Source: Gallionella sp.
GTDB lineage: Bacteria > Pseudomonadota > Gammaproteobacteria > Burkholderiales > Gallionellaceae
Direction: 5' to 3'
DNA length: 64,000 nt
NCBI GenBank assembly: GCA_030682375.1
Contig: JAUXOL010000012.1
Coordinates: forward strand, 48,484 to 112,483
Shown here: positions 1 to 7,840 of the stretch, in pieces
Layout: each line of letters starts with the position of its first letter
Numbering within the stretch: the first letter of the stretch is position 1
Program-made: the position numbers and the translations under genes
The notes under the pieces: generated by a model
What the model was told of the DNA's origin: nothing
Database searches by the model: none
The model's input: the letters and a program-made list of their open reading frames with translations, nothing else

Positions 1-99
1 TATTCCATGCTTGCTCGGGATTCGGAAAGACGACCGGCCAATATACGCGAATTTCGACGCTTTCCCAAACGGCTGGGTCGTGCCGGTTGCAGCCCCGGA

Positions 100-693
100 T
101 CAGCTGCCGCTGACGCGAAACCAGCCGGCGATGCTGCGTCGGGTGGCGTGGGAGATCAGGACTTCGTGCGGGAAGGACTCGCTCAGGAAAATGATCATCG
201 TGCCGAACGTCGGGTTGACCGTCGCGACGACCGATTCGCCCGTGGGTTCGAAGACCACCAGCTCGCCGCCGTCGCCGGTATGCCAGTCTTCGTTCAGGTA
301 CAGCACCGTGGTCAGTACCCGGTTCTTCTTGCCCTGCAGAACATCGGAATGTTTCGCATAACCGTCGCCCTTGCCATAGATGGCGTAGTGGGATTCGTAA
401 TCGAACAAGCCCAGATAAAGCGAGGCATTCAGTCCCAGGCGCAGCTCTTCCATGCAGGCCAGATAAGCCCGGTCGGTGTCGTTGCTTGCATCCAGCCAGT
501 CGATGACATCGCTGCGTATCGCCCCGATCTGCCGCTTTGCAGTGCCTCTGCCTATCTGGGCGGCATGGAATCTCTCGGGGTCTTCGTCGTGGCAGCGCGT
601 GAACAGGCCTGCCAATAGCTCGTTCACCAGCGGTTTTGCCAGAACGATGTAGCCGGTATGCTCAAGCTGATAGGAAATCTCGGCGATGTCCAT
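100..693 (-). CDS. 2-oxoglutarate/Fe(II)-dependent oxygenase, prolyl-hydroxylase type
   Basis: A 197-residue protein with the double-stranded beta-helix pattern of Fe(II)/2-oxoglutarate oxygenases. The HxD motif is at H115 and D117 (KHSD), the distal iron ligand is H176 in FPHEV, and R186 is placed to bind the 2-oxoglutarate carboxylate. A run of beta-strand sequence lies between them, including LTTVLYLNEDW. The family hydroxylates protein or small-molecule substrates; which one cannot be told here. It is a compact single-domain protein without signal peptide or membrane segment, so probably cytoplasmic. No partner gene is adjacent: the next gene is divergent. The first 99 bases of the window contain no gene I can support. 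Fold-level assignment is confident; substrate unknown. Confidence 0.82.
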   Translation of the reverse strand: MDIAEISYQLEHTGYIVLAKPLVNELLAGLFTRCHDEDPERFHAAQIGRGTAKRQIGAIRSDVIDWLDASNDTDRAYLACMEELRLGLNASLYLGLFDYESHYAIYGKGDGYAKHSDVLQGKKNRVLTTVLYLNEDWHTGDGGELVVFEPTGESVVATVNPTFGTMIIFLSESFPHEVLISHATRRSIAGWFRVSGS

Positions 694-819
694 ATGTGGG
701 CCGAGTCTAGCACCTATGGTCGGATGCGACGGCTCGATCTCGAACGCGCTCGGGGAGAGGTTCGAGCCGTCACCGTTTTGGCGCTATCATGCCGCCAGGT
801 TCAAACAGGAGCACCCCTT

Positions 820-918
820 ATGCCAACGTGCAGGCAGATCGATATTCCCGTAGCTTTCCGTCCTGCTTGGGATGATGCCTCGAGCGGCTCGCGCAAATTC
901 CACGTACTGCAGCATTGA
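820..918 (+). CDS. possible 32-residue small protein coupled to the next gene
   Basis: An ATG follows a GGAG-type ribosome site, and the frame runs 32 codons to a TGA that overlaps the TTG start of the next gene (TTGA). A TATCAT -10-like hexamer lies at 785-790. The peptide begins MPTCRQIDIPVAF and matches no family I know. It may be a real upstream small protein or leader that couples translation. Alternatively the two frames may once have been one gene broken by a frameshift. Supported by context only. Confidence 0.3.
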   Translation: MPTCRQIDIPVAFRPAWDDASSGSRKFHVLQH

Positions 919-1358
919 CGCCGATGGACGAGGACGCTTACAGAGTCGCGCGCGACAGCATCAACCCCATGCCCTGCGCGTTCGAAAAGGCGCTGCTGGC
1001 AGGTTGCGCCGCATGCGGCCAGGCAGAGCGCCACCTGCTGGCCGAGCGCGAAACGGTCAACTGTCTGGATTCCCTTGCGCAACATGATTGCAGCGAATTG
1101 CGATTGGCCTTGCGCGAACATTTCGCTTTCGTGCTCAAGTTAGTGCATCCCGATCAGCCCGCGCCGCATGGCAAGGAACTGAAGGCGCAATGCGGCGGAT
1201 TGCTCGGACTGGCTTATGCTCTCGACGGCAGCGACACAGTGGTTGACGTGCAGGCTCTGGTGTCTGCCGCGCTACAGCAAGCGGGCAGTCTGGACGAACT
1301 GCCTTACGCGCGGATCGCGCGGTTCGTCGCGGAGTTCAATATACGGAAGCGGGATTGA
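915..1358 (+). CDS. conserved hypothetical Cys-rich protein
   Basis: A 147-residue protein from a TTG start, with an ATG four codons in at 924 as an alternative. The N-terminal half is rich in cysteine: a single Cys in PCAFEKALL, then CAAC, and two more in the next 30 residues. This suggests a metal or cluster site, but no known motif spacing is recognised. The middle has HPDQPAPHGKEL and then a Cys-Gly-Gly. I have an impression of similar proteins in other betaproteobacteria but cannot give a function. It stands between an oxygenase gene on the other strand and a toxin-antitoxin pair, and no operon with a known pathway is visible. Confidence 0.6.
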   Translation: MTPMDEDAYRVARDSINPMPCAFEKALLAGCAACGQAERHLLAERETVNCLDSLAQHDCSELRLALREHFAFVLKLVHPDQPAPHGKELKAQCGGLLGLAYALDGSDTVVDVQALVSAALQQAGSLDELPYARIARFVAEFNIRKRD

Positions 1359-1547
1359 ATCGCCGGGCGGCGCGGTTGTGCCGGATCGTTATGCAAATGC
1401 GAATCCGGCCCCAATAGTTTCGCACGAGAAGATACTGGTGCTGCGTGAGGGGAGCGTCGATAGCAGGTGCAACCCCATCGGGTTATACTTCGCGCAACGT
1501 TCAACTCAAGCCGTAGGCGGCGGTGAGCAGATGGCAGGAGGATACAC

Positions 1548-1778
1548 ATGAAAAAACAGCGCGAAACTTACACCTCTCCGCTCGATGCCCTGGTGGCAGT
1601 GAGCAAGCAGCTCAGCCTGTTCGAAAGCCGCCGCGGCATGGATTCGGAAACGTTCTTCGACCACTACCGGAAAGGATCGATCGGCGACGACGCCGAATCG
1701 GTGGAGTGGGCAAACGCCTACCAGCATTACGTCGCATTGCATCAACAACTGGAGAACCAGTTGCGTGTCGCCGCATGA
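1548..1778 (+). CDS. antitoxin of a TumA/TumE-type toxin-antitoxin pair
   Basis: A 76-residue protein starting at an ATG after an AGGAGG-like site (1537-1542). The sequence SPLDALVAVSKQLSLFE followed by FFDHYRKGSIGDDAE and an aromatic EWANAYQHYVAL segment resembles the small antitoxin encoded upstream of DUF6516/TumE toxins. The last 14 bases overlap the toxin gene, the usual arrangement for co-translated pairs with antitoxin first. A promoter is plausible at GTTATACT just upstream (around 1480). Expected role: neutralise the toxin and probably autoregulate. Assignment rests on context plus remembered family resemblance. Confidence 0.65.
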   Translation: MKKQRETYTSPLDALVAVSKQLSLFESRRGMDSETFFDHYRKGSIGDDAESVEWANAYQHYVALHQQLENQLRVAA

Positions 1779-2148
1779 AGCGATAGAGCGTTACCTCGCA
1801 GCGGTCGAGGCGGCTGTCGCCAGCTTGCCTGCCTATGCCGAGAATTACTCGGAAGAAATCCTTACCCCTGAGCGCGCCAACCTGCGCATCCGCCTGCGCT
1901 TTGATAACGGCGCGCTGCTGGAAATCAACGAAGCGCTCGTCGTTGCGAATGACGAACTGACCACATTGGGATACCGCTATCATCTTCAGCGAGCGAACAA
2001 CGAACTGGTTTTTCGCTACGACAATACGCCGCACTTTTCCAATCTGTCATCCTTCCCCCATCACAAACATCTGCACGACAAGGTTGTGGCCGCCAGCAAG
2101 CCAGATTTGCTGGAGGTGTTGCAGGAGGCAAGGGTTAGCGTTGTCTGA
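1765..2148 (+). CDS. TumE-family (DUF6516) toxin
   Basis: A 127-residue protein with a GTG start that overlaps the preceding antitoxin gene. The segment LRIRLRFDNGALLEINEAL, a YRYHLQ motif, RYDNTPH and the signature FPHHKHLHD match the TumE/DUF6516 toxin family. The histidine cluster near residue 100 is the most conserved part and is intact, so the protein looks active. The toxic mechanism of this family is not something I can state from sequence. Length is typical. A CheB-type gene follows but is probably separate. Confidence in the family is good; physiological role (plasmid or island stabilisation, stress, phage response) is inference. Confidence 0.75.
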   Translation: MSPHEAIERYLAAVEAAVASLPAYAENYSEEILTPERANLRIRLRFDNGALLEINEALVVANDELTTLGYRYHLQRANNELVFRYDNTPHFSNLSSFPHHKHLHDKVVAASKPDLLEVLQEARVSVV

Positions 2149-2283
2149 GCAGAAGCTGGGGAAGGCGTGGTCCCTGATTGTTCGCCCGATTGTTTATCCT
2201 GTGGTGCTGATTGGAAGCCGCGGCCCTGATTATTGTTCGTTAGCGGACAGAGTGATTGTTGGTCATTCATTACCCTTCAAGCC

Positions 2284-2910
2284 ATGGTCAACAGCATGGT
2301 CGAAAAGGTTATGGAGATGAATGACAAGGCAGATAGCCGGGCAAAAGATTTTCCCATCGTGTGTGTCGGCGGATCGGCGGGCGGACTCGATGCCTATATT
2401 CGTTTGTTGGAAAATCTTCCGGCCGATATGGGTGTGGCGATCGTCATCGTGAATCACATCACCGAAATGCCTACCCACCTGCATGAAGTTCTTCCGCGCT
2501 TTTCAAGCATGCCGGTTACGCTCATTACGGAACGTCTGGAAATAGAACCGGACTGCGTATTCATCATCCCCGAAAATCGCGACCTGCACGTCCTCGACGG
2601 AGAGTTCATGCTCAAGCCCATATCCAAGCCGCGCGGCTGGCCCGATGTCATCTCTGTCTTCCTGCGCTCACTCACCCGCTACTGGGACGGCAAACTGGTT
2701 GCCGTGATCGTCTCCGGCTACGATGGCGACGGGGCCGCGGCAATGTGCGGCATCAAACAAGTCGGCGGCATCACCATCGCGCAGAAACTCAGTACCGCAA
2801 AGCAACCGGACATGCCTGCAAGCGCAATCGAAAGCGGCTGCATCGACTTTATTTTGTCGCCGGAAGATATTGCAAAAGAGATCATACGGATTGCGCGGGT
2901 TGAAGCCTGA
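2284..2910 (+). CDS. solitary CheB-type protein-glutamate methylesterase
   Basis: About 208 residues from the ATG at 2284; further ATGs at 2296, 2311 and 2317 and a TTG at 2233 are alternatives. It is a CheB catalytic domain without the usual N-terminal receiver domain. The catalytic serine lies in GGSAGG, the histidine in IVNHIT and the aspartate in SGYDGDGA, all intact. CheB removes methyl groups from chemoreceptors, or deamidates them. No CheR, receptor or other chemotaxis gene is present in the window, so it may serve a stand-alone signalling or stress pathway, as receiver-less CheB proteins are often found outside chemotaxis operons. No motility context is visible. Confidence 0.85.
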   Translation: MVNSMVEKVMEMNDKADSRAKDFPIVCVGGSAGGLDAYIRLLENLPADMGVAIVIVNHITEMPTHLHEVLPRFSSMPVTLITERLEIEPDCVFIIPENRDLHVLDGEFMLKPISKPRGWPDVISVFLRSLTRYWDGKLVAVIVSGYDGDGAAAMCGIKQVGGITIAQKLSTAKQPDMPASAIESGCIDFILSPEDIAKEIIRIARVEA

Positions 2911-3035
2911 GTAATCAGCTCTTGCGGGCATGTCGGCAGTCTCTAGATCGCCTATTGACGGGCGCTTCCATGAAGCTTGGTTGTGAAACTAATGCGAACC
3001 CGACACTTTTAGCCGGGAGTGAGGGGGAAAAAGGA

Positions 3036-3056
3036 AATGCGAAGCTGACCCCTTTG
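3036..3056 (+). repeat. left inverted repeat of the HEPN cassette
   Basis: A 21-base sequence, AATGCGAAGC followed by TGACCCCTTTG, whose reverse complement recurs at 4542-4562 with 20 of 21 positions matching (one A/C difference). Identity stops at both ends in both copies. The pair brackets the HEPN gene. Confidence 0.8.
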
Positions 3057-3104
3057 GCTCAAGCTGACCCCTTTGGCTCAGACCCCTTTGGCTCACTTTG
3101 GCTC
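3042..3104 (+). repeat. decaying short tandem repeat
   Basis: Successive copies of AAGCTGACCCCTTTGGCTC: a full copy at 3042-3060, a full copy at 3061-3079, a shortened copy lacking the first five bases at 3081-3094, and a last fragment CTTTGGCTC at 3096-3104. The first copy overlaps the left inverted repeat. The stepwise shortening looks like slippage or repeated strand transfer at one end of an element. The rest of the gap 2911-3114 shows nothing else. Confidence 0.85.
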
Positions 3105-3114
3105 CTTTGATTTG

Positions 3115-4524
3115 TTAGCTGGAACCCGCCCCTAATAGGTTTTTAGCTTCGGCTGGGAACATTATCTCTGTCCAGTCAATCAACTCCTTGGGTGCGTGCG
3201 GGTTCAGTGCTTTGTCGAGCATCAGGAGAAGAGAGCGACGCATGATTTCTGAAAGGCGGTTAATGGTTTGTAATAGCTCCTCGGCATCATGTGGATCATT
3301 TACGTAGGATTTGCTGCCATGAACGACCTTGCTTCGCATTCCATATGCTTTTTTCATGAAGTTGAATAGCTCCTTCTGTTCTTCAGTTGTATCACCCAGT
3401 AACAAAGCTACGCGATGCGACAACCGAAATGTAAGTTCACTCTTGTCAGTATCTAAGAATATCGACTCGGCACTGATCATTAGGTCAATCAGTTTGTCAT
3501 CCAATGAAGGTCTCGACATGGCCAGCGCATACCGCCTGATACCTATTGCCAAAAAATGCCTGGATTTCCGAACTCCCCCATAGACGATGGGCCAAAGGGT
3601 GAGCAGTTTCTGCTGGGAGTCGGGTGTGAATTCTTTGCTGGGTATTGCCCAAGCATTCACTACTGTATTTTTCTGAATTTGACGAGCTCCATCCATAGCG
3701 CTAACGGATTTTGTGATGGATCCTAACGGGGTGATAGGGTTTTCCATAATCAGAGTTAGGATATCAAGCAGGGTGGTTTCGTCCACGCTGATTTGATTCC
3801 AAACGTCAGTGACTGATTTCAAATTGCTTTGGGATTGCTCGGGGCTGGCTTCGCCAATAAGCTTCGGTAATGAAAAGTAACTGTATATGGCAGTCTGGGG
3901 TGGGTTGTGAATGAAGTCACTGCCGAAGAAGCTGCTGGTGATTATTCCATAATCCATCGACTCAATGACCTCTGCTTCCGACAGAGGGCCAATGACGAGA
4001 TTGTCTGAAATGGCCATTTTTTCTTTGATGGAAATGCCATATACAGGTGTGCATCTTACGTATGTGATTTCATTCGATGAGAACAACTTTTCATAAGTAT
4101 CAACCAGATCATTGAAGCAATCTTCCGCGAGTTCGAAAGCATTGGTTTGCTTTAGGGAGTTGTGTGCAAACGAATTTAGGAAGCCATTCAAATCAATTCT
4201 TCTGGAGCCTGAAGCACTTCCGACAAGAGTATCCATATGTTTCCCCCAAACGGGATCGGAGCGAACTGTATCAGCTGCCTGCCGAAAAGAGGGCATTGCT
4301 TGTATGGCGTTTTCGTTACGGTGAAATAGTAGCCAGTATTCGGGCTTATTTATCTGGTGACGAGCATAGACATGCTCCTGATTGGCATCCCTCTGCCAGA
4401 CACTCTGCTGAAGATATGCTACCCGAGCACCCTCTTGAATGGCTTTCTCAATAATTTTCAATGTATCAATGGTTTGAGATCGCAGTAAGGTATGTAAATT
4501 TGGATTTCTTTGCGCTAATGACAT
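3115..4524 (-). CDS. HEPN-domain protein (ApeA-like C-terminal domain)
   Basis: A 469-residue protein visibly richer in A+T than its neighbours. The C-terminal 130 residues are predicted helical and contain RSKVVH near residue 396, an R-x4-H motif typical of HEPN ribonuclease domains. The preceding helices resemble the Apea-type HEPN family used in anti-phage defence. The N-terminal 300 residues match nothing I recognise and could be a sensor. There is no signal peptide. The gene lies 36 bases downstream of the ParE-type toxin on the same strand, so read-through from that operon is possible. A 21-base inverted repeat brackets it. Role as an RNase defence effector is inferred from the motif and context. 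Confidence 0.7.
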   Translation of the reverse strand: MSLAQRNPNLHTLLRSQTIDTLKIIEKAIQEGARVAYLQQSVWQRDANQEHVYARHQINKPEYWLLFHRNENAIQAMPSFRQAADTVRSDPVWGKHMDTLVGSASGSRRIDLNGFLNSFAHNSLKQTNAFELAEDCFNDLVDTYEKLFSSNEITYVRCTPVYGISIKEKMAISDNLVIGPLSEAEVIESMDYGIITSSFFGSDFIHNPPQTAIYSYFSLPKLIGEASPEQSQSNLKSVTDVWNQISVDETTLLDILTLIMENPITPLGSITKSVSAMDGARQIQKNTVVNAWAIPSKEFTPDSQQKLLTLWPIVYGGVRKSRHFLAIGIRRYALAMSRPSLDDKLIDLMISAESIFLDTDKSELTFRLSHRVALLLGDTTEEQKELFNFMKKAYGMRSKVVHGSKSYVNDPHDAEELLQTINRLSEIMRRSLLLMLDKALNPHAPKELIDWTEIMFPAEAKNLLGAGSS

Positions 4525-4541
4525 CTTTCGCTTTCTCGAAT

Positions 4542-4562
4542 CAAAGGGGGCAGCTTCGCATT
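4542..4562 (-). repeat. right inverted repeat of the HEPN cassette
   Basis: Reverse complement of 3036-3056 with one mismatch. It begins 18 bases upstream of the HEPN start codon and overlaps the stop codon of the upstream toxin gene by two bases. An inserted cassette would therefore have landed exactly at the toxin 3' end. Confidence 0.8.
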
Positions 4563-4854
4563 ACTTGCGTTGCTTCCATACCGCCGGATTGCGCGCACTG
4601 TGGAACACGGCCAGTACGACGATCTTCCGGTCGCGTTCGCGAAAATAGATGCAGTAGGGGAAGCGTCTGGCGACGGCTTTGCGCACGTCGCGATACAGCA
4701 TGGGGAATTGCTCCGGGTTGCCAGCGATGCGCTGGATGAGCAGATGAATCTCGGCAAGAAATTCCAGGCCCAGGCCGGGGCGCTCTTTCTCATACCAGTC
4801 GCCGGCCTCGTCGAATTCAAGGCGGGCCTGTTTGCGAAAGACGACCTGGCGCAT
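4561..4854 (-). CDS. ParE/RelE-family toxin
   Basis: A 97-residue protein starting MRQVVFRKQARLEFDEAGDW, with the ParE-like core RIAGNPEQFPMLYRDVRKAVARRF and the end VLAVFHSARNP. This is the RelE/ParE superfamily fold, whose members poison DNA gyrase (ParE) or cleave mRNA (RelE); the AVFHSARNP end is more ParE-like. Its ATG overlaps the antitoxin stop in a TAATG junction. A longer frame up to 4899 exists but would overlap the antitoxin and is not needed. Length is normal and no break is seen. Confidence 0.85.
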   Translation of the reverse strand: MRQVVFRKQARLEFDEAGDWYEKERPGLGLEFLAEIHLLIQRIAGNPEQFPMLYRDVRKAVARRFPYCIYFRERDRKIVVLAVFHSARNPAVWKQRK

Positions 4855-5084
4855 TAGCGCTGCCAGCGGGATTGGGCTTCGGCTTTGATGGTTTCCCACG
4901 CAATGGTGTCGTGGGGAGATGCTTCATCCTCGGCAAGACGGCGATCCAGTTCCGCCTGTTCCGATGAGGAGGGAGGAAGCAGGCCGGCTTCGATGGCTAC
5001 CGAATCCCAGATGTCTTTCACCAGGGCGATGCGGTCTTCGACACTCATGCTGTCTATGCCCAATGCGTGTAGTGCTTGTCCCAT
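4854..5084 (-). CDS. addiction-module antitoxin
   Basis: A 76-residue acidic protein of the small helical addiction-module component family (motif SVEDRIALVKDIWDSV, then AELDRRLAE and a C-terminal WETIKAEAQSRW). The ATG at 5084 is preceded by AAGGAG at ideal spacing, which fixes the start; an internal ATG at 5048 is less likely. It is the first gene of the toxin-antitoxin pair and lies 23 bases from the mutS stop codon, so mutS transcripts could read into it. It should bind the toxin and repress the operon. Confidence 0.82.
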   Translation of the reverse strand: MGQALHALGIDSMSVEDRIALVKDIWDSVAIEAGLLPPSSSEQAELDRRLAEDEASPHDTIAWETIKAEAQSRWQR

Positions 5085-5107
5085 GATGATCTCCTTTGCG
5101 GCCTATG

Positions 5108-7840
5108 CTACACCAGCTTCTTCAACTGATAAATCTTCTCCAGCGCATCCCTCGGACTCAGATCGTCGGGCTGCAACTCTCGTAGCGCGGCGACCAGCGG
5201 GTGCTCTTCCGGCTCCGGTGCTGCATACGGCGGCGGGGCGGCGAACAGGTCGCCTTGCGGGTTTTGCGCGGCGCTTTGTTGTTCCAGTCTCACCAGTTGT
5301 TTCTTCGCGCTGCGGATGACGCTGTTCGGCACGCCGGCGAGGGCGGCGACCTGCAGGCCATAGCTCTGGCTGGCTGCACCCTCGTTGACGCTGTGCAGGA
5401 ACACGATGCTGTGCTGGTGCTCGACGGCGGCAAGGTGCACGTTGGCGAGTTGGGCGAATTCTTCGGCGAGTCTGGTCAGCTCGAAGTAGTGGGTGGCGAA
5501 CAGCGTGTAGCTGCGGTTGTTCTCCAGCAGATGGCGCGCGATCGCGTAGGCGAGTGCCAGGCCGTCGAAGGTGCTGGTGCCGCGGCCGATCTCGTCGACC
5601 AGCACCAGACTTTTTTCCGTCGCGTTGTGCAGGATGTTGGCGGCCTCGGTCATTTCGACCATGAAGGTGGAGCGTCCGCTGGCGAGGTCGTCTGATGCGC
5701 CGATGCGGGTGAATATCTGGTCGATCTCGCCGAGCTTGGCTTCCTGCGCGGGGACGAAGCAGCCGACGTGGGCGAGCAGCGCGATGATCGCGACCTGGCG
5801 CATGTAGGTGGATTTACCGCCCATGTTCGGGCCGGTGATCAGCAGCATGCGGCGGCTGTCTGCAAGATGGGTGTCGTTCGGCGTGAACTGCTCCACTTGC
5901 GCCTCGACCACGGGATGGCGGCCCTTGGTGATGTTGATCTGTGCGTCGTCGCTGAACTGCGGTGCGCTGAAGTTCAGCGTCGCGGCGCGTTCGGCGAAGG
6001 TGGCGAGCACGTCGAGTTCGGCGATGGCGGCGGCGATGCGTTGCAGTTGCGGGATGCTAGGCGCGAGGCTGTCCAGCAGCTGGTCGTACAGGTATTTTTC
6101 GCGCGCCAAGGCGCGGTCGTTCGCGGACAGCGCCTTGTCTTCGAAGGCCTTGAGTTCCGGCGTGATGTAGCGCTCGACGTTCTTCAGTGTCTGGCGGCGG
6201 CGGTAGTCGTCCGGCACCTTGTCCGCATTGGCGACGCTGACCTCGATGTAGAAACCGTGTACGCGGTTGTATTCGACCTTGAGCTTGTCGATGCCGGTGC
6301 GCGCTCGCTCGCGCGCTTCGAGCGCGAGCAGGAAGTCGCCGCAGTTGGTCTGGATGCCGCGCAACTCGTCCAGCTCGGCGTCGTAGCCGTCGGCGATCAC
6401 GCCACCTTCGCGGAGGACGGAGGAGGGCTCGGGCTTCAAGGTCTTCTGCAGCAATTCGACCAACTCAATCCCCGTTCGTGCTGAGCCTGTCGAAGCATGA
6501 ATGGGCGTGCTGGCCGGGTGTGTGTTTGAGGGTTCGCCGGCGCTTTGCGACGATCCTTCGACATAACCAGCGACTTGGCCATCGTCTTTTGATGGCCTAG
6601 TCGAATGGCTAGTAGTTCCATCAAGCTCAGGACGAACGGTTTGTTGGTGTGCTGGGAGACTGAGCGCATCGGCCAGTTGCCGGATCAGCGGCGCATCGCA
6701 CCCGGCCAGCGTCGCGTGCAGTTGCGGCAGGGTCAGCAGCGTGTCGCGCAGGCCGGAGAGGTCGCGCGGGCGAGCGGACTTCAGCGCGATGCGGGCAGTG
6801 ATGCGTTCGACGTCTACGCTGGGCTTGAGTTGCTCGTGGACCTTGCGGTGCAGGTCGCCGAGTGCGTCCACCGCATCCAGCCGCGCGCGCAAAATATTTC
6901 TGTCCCGCAGCGGATGGTGCAGCCAGTTCGCCAGCTGGCGGCTGCCCATGTTGGTGGCGCAGGTGTCGAGCAGCGACAGCAGCGTCGGCGCGGGCTCGCC
7001 GCGCAGCGTCTGGGTGATCTCCAGGTTGCGCCGCGTGCTGGCGTCCATGCGCACGTAGCGGTCGGCGCTGTAGATCTGCATGCCGCGGATATGACTGATG
7101 GCTTGGCCTTGCGTGAGCCTGGCGTAGCCGAGCAACGCGCCCGCGGCCTCGATGCCCGCGGTGAAATCGTCGCAGCCGAAGCCGGCGAGATCGATGGTCG
7201 CGAACTGCTGGCACAGCGCGCGGCGCGCGGTCTCCAGTTCGAAGTGCCACTCCGGCAGCGACTTCAGCGCGACACGGCCCGCGATCTGCGGCGCGCTGTC
7301 TTCGGCGTGCAGGATCTCGGAAGGTTGCAGGCGTTCCAGTTCGGCGGCGAGGTTCTCGGGCGCGGTCTCGCATACGAAGAATTGTCCCGATGCAAGGTTC
7401 AGCCAGGCCAGCCCAAGCTTGCCGCGACGCACGTGCAGCGCCAGCAGCAGGCTGTCGCGCTTTTCTTCGAGCAAGGCGGAGTCGGTGACTGTGCCGGGTG
7501 TGACGATGCGCACCACCTTGCGCTCGACTGGGCCCTTGCTGGTAGCCGGGTCGCCGATCTGTTCGCAGATCGCGACCGACTCGCCCATCTTCACCAGCCT
7601 TGCCAAGTATTGCTCGGCGGCGTGATAGGGCACGCCCGCCATCTTGATCGGGTTGCCGTTGGATGCGCCGCGCTGGGTCAGCGTGATGTCGAGCAGTTTG
7701 GCAACGCGCACCGCGTCGTCGTGGAACAGCTCGTAGAAATCGCCCATGCGGTAGAACAGCAGCTTGTCCTGATGGTCGGCCTTCAGCCGCAGGTACTGCT
7801 GCATCATCGGCGTGTGTTTTTCGAGTGTCTGGTCGTTCAT
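5108..7840 (-). CDS. mutS: DNA mismatch repair protein MutS
   Basis: Recognises mismatches and recruits MutL in an ATP-dependent way. The 910-residue protein has the N-terminal mismatch-reading motif GDFYELF near residue 32, the core and clamp domains, Walker [12 protein letters not shown] and Walker [14 protein letters not shown]. coli MutS has 853 residues. The excess is explained by roughly 60 extra residues near positions 397-462, low in complexity and rich in Ser, Thr and Pro (for example [17 protein letters not shown]). They are encoded by inserted repeat DNA that kept the frame. The insert lies in the lever/core region before [10 protein letters not shown], and conserved residues resume normally. 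The start codon overlaps the upstream ABC permease stop by 4 bases. Function is probably retained because both flanks are fully conserved. Confidence 0.97.
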   Translation of the reverse strand: MNDQTLEKHTPMMQQYLRLKADHQDKLLFYRMGDFYELFHDDAVRVAKLLDITLTQRGASNGNPIKMAGVPYHAAEQYLARLVKMGESVAICEQIGDPATSKGPVERKVVRIVTPGTVTDSALLEEKRDSLLLALHVRRGKLGLAWLNLASGQFFVCETAPENLAAELERLQPSEILHAEDSAPQIAGRVALKSLPEWHFELETARRALCQQFATIDLAGFGCDDFTAGIEAAGALLGYARLTQGQAISHIRGMQIYSADRYVRMDASTRRNLEITQTLRGEPAPTLLSLLDTCATNMGSRQLANWLHHPLRDRNILRARLDAVDALGDLHRKVHEQLKPSVDVERITARIALKSARPRDLSGLRDTLLTLPQLHATLAGCDAPLIRQLADALSLPAHQQTVRPELDGTTSHSTRPSKDDGQVAGYVEGSSQSAGEPSNTHPASTPIHASTGSARTGIELVELLQKTLKPEPSSVLREGGVIADGYDAELDELRGIQTNCGDFLLALEARERARTGIDKLKVEYNRVHGFYIEVSVANADKVPDDYRRRQTLKNVERYITPELKAFEDKALSANDRALAREKYLYDQLLDSLAPSIPQLQRIAAAIAELDVLATFAERAATLNFSAPQFSDDAQINITKGRHPVVEAQVEQFTPNDTHLADSRRMLLITGPNMGGKSTYMRQVAIIALLAHVGCFVPAQEAKLGEIDQIFTRIGASDDLASGRSTFMVEMTEAANILHNATEKSLVLVDEIGRGTSTFDGLALAYAIARHLLENNRSYTLFATHYFELTRLAEEFAQLANVHLAAVEHQHSIVFLHSVNEGAASQSYGLQVAALAGVPNSVIRSAKKQLVRLEQQSAAQNPQGDLFAAPPPYAAPEPEEHPLVAALRELQPDDLSPRDALEKIYQLKKLV
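6472..6497 (+). repeat. intragenic repeat core inside mutS
   Basis: A copy of the widespread bacterial repeat whose core reads CTGAGCCTGTCGAAG on the plus strand. It is translated in mutS as part of the extra Ser/Thr-rich segment. A second, interrupted copy in opposite orientation lies at 6555-6639 (outer parts CCTTCGACA at 6555-6563 and GCTCAGGACGAACGG ending at 6639). The same core recurs inside hscA at 18005-18026. Confidence 0.8.
6563..6623 (+). repeat. 60-bp hairpin element, copy A, nested within a repeat in mutS
   Basis: A palindromic element with left arm CGACTTGGCCATC (6571-6583), a 7-base loop and right arm GATGGCCTAGTCG (6591-6603), 12 of 13 positions pairing. An outer TAACCA/TGGCTA arm and the tail GGCTAGTAGTTCCATCA complete it. 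It splits a copy of the CTTCGACAGGCTCAGG repeat. A relative with the same layout lies at 10174-10228. Within mutS it is translated and keeps the frame. Confidence 0.75.

Noticed and set aside
3042..3104. CRISPR-like array
   Set aside because: The repeats are directly adjacent without spacers and decay in length; no cas gene is nearby.
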